From Caecibacter massiliensis (lineage in GTDB: Bacteria; Bacillota; Negativicutes; Veillonellales; Megasphaeraceae), in contig LT608311.1 in the NCBI GenBank assembly GCA_900095875.1, positions 1,736,001 to 1,800,000 on the forward strand: a DNA stretch of 64,000 nt, read 5' to 3'. Positions 62,754 to 64,000 of the stretch are shown here, piece after piece (position 1 is the stretch's first letter; every line of letters begins with the position of its first letter). The notes below the pieces were generated by a model that made no database searches, was not told the DNA's origin, and worked only from the letters and a program-made list of their open reading frames with translations. The position numbers were made by a program, and so were the translations under genes.

Positions 62754-62787
62754 ACATATCTTTTACAGAGGTTACATAGTGTATACA
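62751..62787 (+). promoter_or_regulatory. Putative PhoP-type tandem repeat box
   Basis: Four hexamers TTTACA (62751), TTTACA (62762), TTACA in GTTACA (62771) and TATACA (62782) recur at steps of 11, 9 and 11 bases. This resembles the tandem TT(A/C/T)ACA repeats bound by Bacillus PhoP. It ends 28 bases before the -10 box. Confidence 0.5.
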
Positions 62788-62815
62788 TATTTTGTTTGTA
62801 TACTTTACTGTAACA

Positions 62816-62821
62816 TATAAT
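62816..62821 (+). promoter_or_regulatory. -10 box of the two-component operon
   Basis: TATAAT 23 bases before the GTG start; the -35 is poor, as in activator-dependent promoters. Confidence 0.5.
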
Positions 62822-62844
62822 GACCTGAAGGAAGGGTGGTACAC

Positions 62845-63522
62845 GTGTCTTTAATTTATTGTGTAGAAGATGATGCAAGTATCCGGGAGCTCATAGGGTA
62901 TGCGCTGGAAAGTCAGAATTTCGCTGTAAAAACGATGGCAGACAGCCATGAATTCTGGCAGGCGATGGAAAGTGAAAAACCAGATCTTGTTCTCCTCGAT
63001 ATCATGCTGCCTGGCGAAAGCGGCCTGAGTATCCTGAGCCGTCTGCGTGATCAGGCCGCATATAAAACGCTGCCGGTTATCATGCTTACAGCGAAAACCA
63101 GTGAATTTGATATTGCCAAGGGACTGAATGAAGGAGCTGACGATTACGTCAAAAAACCCTTTGGTATCGTAGAACTGACATCCCGTATCCATGCCGTACT
63201 CCGCCGCTGCCAGGCGAGAAAAGAAATGCCGCATATATTAGAATGCGGACCAATCCGTATGGATGAGGAACGGCATGAAGTGACGGTAAATGGTATGGCG
63301 TGTCCTCTTACTGTTAAAGAATTTGAATTGCTGCGCTATATGATAATTAACCAGAACATTGTCCTGACGCGGGAACGTATTATGGAGGCCGTCTGGGGGT
63401 TTTCCTATGAAGGGGAAACACGCACTATCGATATGCATATCCGCAGCCTGCGTCAAAAGTTAGGCACCAATAACCGGATCATTTACACCATACGCGGTGT
63501 CGGTTATGTCCTTAAAAACTAA
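62845..63522 (+). CDS. OmpR/PhoB-family response regulator
   Basis: 225 residues: a receiver domain with paired acids E-D-D near the start, the phosphorylation aspartate in L-L-D-I-M-L-P-G, T-A-K and the K-K-P motif, then a winged-helix output domain with R-T-I-D-M-H-I-R-S-L-R-Q-K-L and a C-terminal R-G-V-G-Y. I choose GTG 62845, 8 bases after AGGAAGGG, rather than GTG 62836 within the site itself. The sensor that follows is PhoR-like, so phosphate limitation is the likely signal. Confidence 0.93.
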   Translation: MSLIYCVEDDASIRELIGYALESQNFAVKTMADSHEFWQAMESEKPDLVLLDIMLPGESGLSILSRLRDQAAYKTLPVIMLTAKTSEFDIAKGLNEGADDYVKKPFGIVELTSRIHAVLRRCQARKEMPHILECGPIRMDEERHEVTVNGMACPLTVKEFELLRYMIINQNIVLTRERIMEAVWGFSYEGETRTIDMHIRSLRQKLGTNNRIIYTIRGVGYVLKN

Positions 63523-63528
63523 AATAAA

Positions 63529-64000
63529 ATGAAAAAGCGCATTTATCTCAGCCTGCTGGCCATCGGATTTGCCTGTATGGCGGTTACGATGATCCTGTAT
63601 AGTATCCTTGTCTGGCACTCCCTGCAGGGACAGGCTGAGGAAGAGCTCAAAAATACGATGACCGTGCTGACGGCAGGAATAAAGCAGGTGGATAGTCCCT
63701 TAGCCTATCTGCAGGAAACGGGCCATGCGGAAAAGGGAATCATACGGATTACTTGGATCGGGCCGGATGGCAGTGTGTTATACGAGTCAGATTATGACCG
63801 GGCGTCGATGGAAAATCATCTGGAACGGCCGGAAGTGCAGCAGGCTATGCGTACGGGGGCTGGTTCTTCCGTCAGGGATTCTCATACATTGTCGAAGATG
63901 TTGTATTATCAGGCCCGGAGGCTGGATGATGGATCCGTCCTCAGGCTCAGCCTGGAACGAGACTCTCTGTATGCTCATTTTGTATCTCTGCTGCCTCTCT
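63529..64000 (+). CDS. PhoR-like sensor histidine kinase, N-terminal part
   Basis: The first 157 residues; the gene runs off the right edge, so the HAMP, kinase and ATPase domains are not seen. It has one membrane helix (about 6-27) and an extracytoplasmic sensor region with I-G-P-D-G-S-V-L-Y-E-S-D and E-N-H-L-E-R-P-E-V-Q motifs common to PhoR of Gram-positive bacteria. It starts 6 bases after the response regulator stop with no visible ribosome-binding site, so translation is probably coupled. Confidence 0.85.
   Translation, partial: MKKRIYLSLLAIGFACMAVTMILYSILVWHSLQGQAEEELKNTMTVLTAGIKQVDSPLAYLQETGHAEKGIIRITWIGPDGSVLYESDYDRASMENHLERPEVQQAMRTGAGSSVRDSHTLSKMLYYQARRLDDGSVLRLSLERDSLYAHFVSLLPL

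Overview
This window looks like chromosomal DNA from an anaerobic diderm Firmicute of the class Negativicutes, most like the Veillonellaceae/Megasphaera group. The evidence is a clostridial-order rnfCDGEAB operon, a giant 2-hydroxyacyl-CoA dehydratase activase, an A-type flavodiiron protein, FeoAB and a D-lactate/glycolate-type FAD oxidase. These sit beside an outer-membrane LptD-like beta-barrel protein, while the gene order (divIC, yabR, tilS, hpt, ftsH, coaX, dus, lysS) and strong AAAGGAGG ribosome-binding sites are Firmicute. The genus is inference.

Layout. 1-2.6 kb: end of a peptide-binding protein, LD-carboxypeptidase and an M20 hydrolase (peptide or murein-peptide salvage). 2.6-8.5 kb, minus strand: purine permease and a 1434-residue CoA-dehydratase activase. 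8.7-9.05 kb: tRNA-His, tRNA-Gln and tRNA-Lys behind a near-consensus promoter. 9.2-11.4 kb: NhaD-like antiporter and a universal stress protein. 11.6-15.3 kb: a three-gene membrane operon of unknown role (DUF2157, GDYXXLXY, coiled-coil protein). 15.4-19.1 kb: flavodiiron protein, a 51-residue protein, and a radical SAM/TIGR03915 pair. 19.1-22.9 kb: DUF1934, argS, pyrG. 23.0-29.7 kb: a complex regulatory region with an apparently structured leader RNA, then rnfCDGEAB and apbE. 29.9-31.9 kb: Lrp regulator, and a ferredoxin-domain protein divergent from a Crp/Fnr regulator. 32.0-35.1 kb: 5'-nucleotidase, nucleoside phosphorylase and PnuC-like transporter, probably nicotinamide riboside salvage. 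35.2-38.1 kb, minus strand: ribBA under an FMN riboswitch, and an FAD oxidase. 38.2-49.0 kb: housekeeping run from ftsB to lysS. 49.1-53.2 kb: a secreted protein, an orphan BrxF-like ATPase, uppP, an unknown protein and a DUF805 protein. 53.2-58.9 kb: feoAB, ecfA1-ecfA2-ecfT, truA. 58.9-64.0 kb: a VTT membrane protein behind a leader RNA with a terminator, two envelope proteins including a short LptD-like protein, and a PhoP/PhoR-type two-component pair cut by the right edge.

The genes fit an anaerobe that couples ferredoxin oxidation to an ion gradient through Rnf, with flavin supply (ribBA), covalent FMN attachment (apbE) and oxygen or NO detoxification (flavodiiron protein) encoded nearby. 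I saw no insertion sequence, prophage, CRISPR array or rRNA. The least explained items are the rnf upstream region and leader, the DUF2157 trio, the orphan BrxF-like ATPase, a 28-bp hairpin near 51.0 kb and the leader before the VTT gene.
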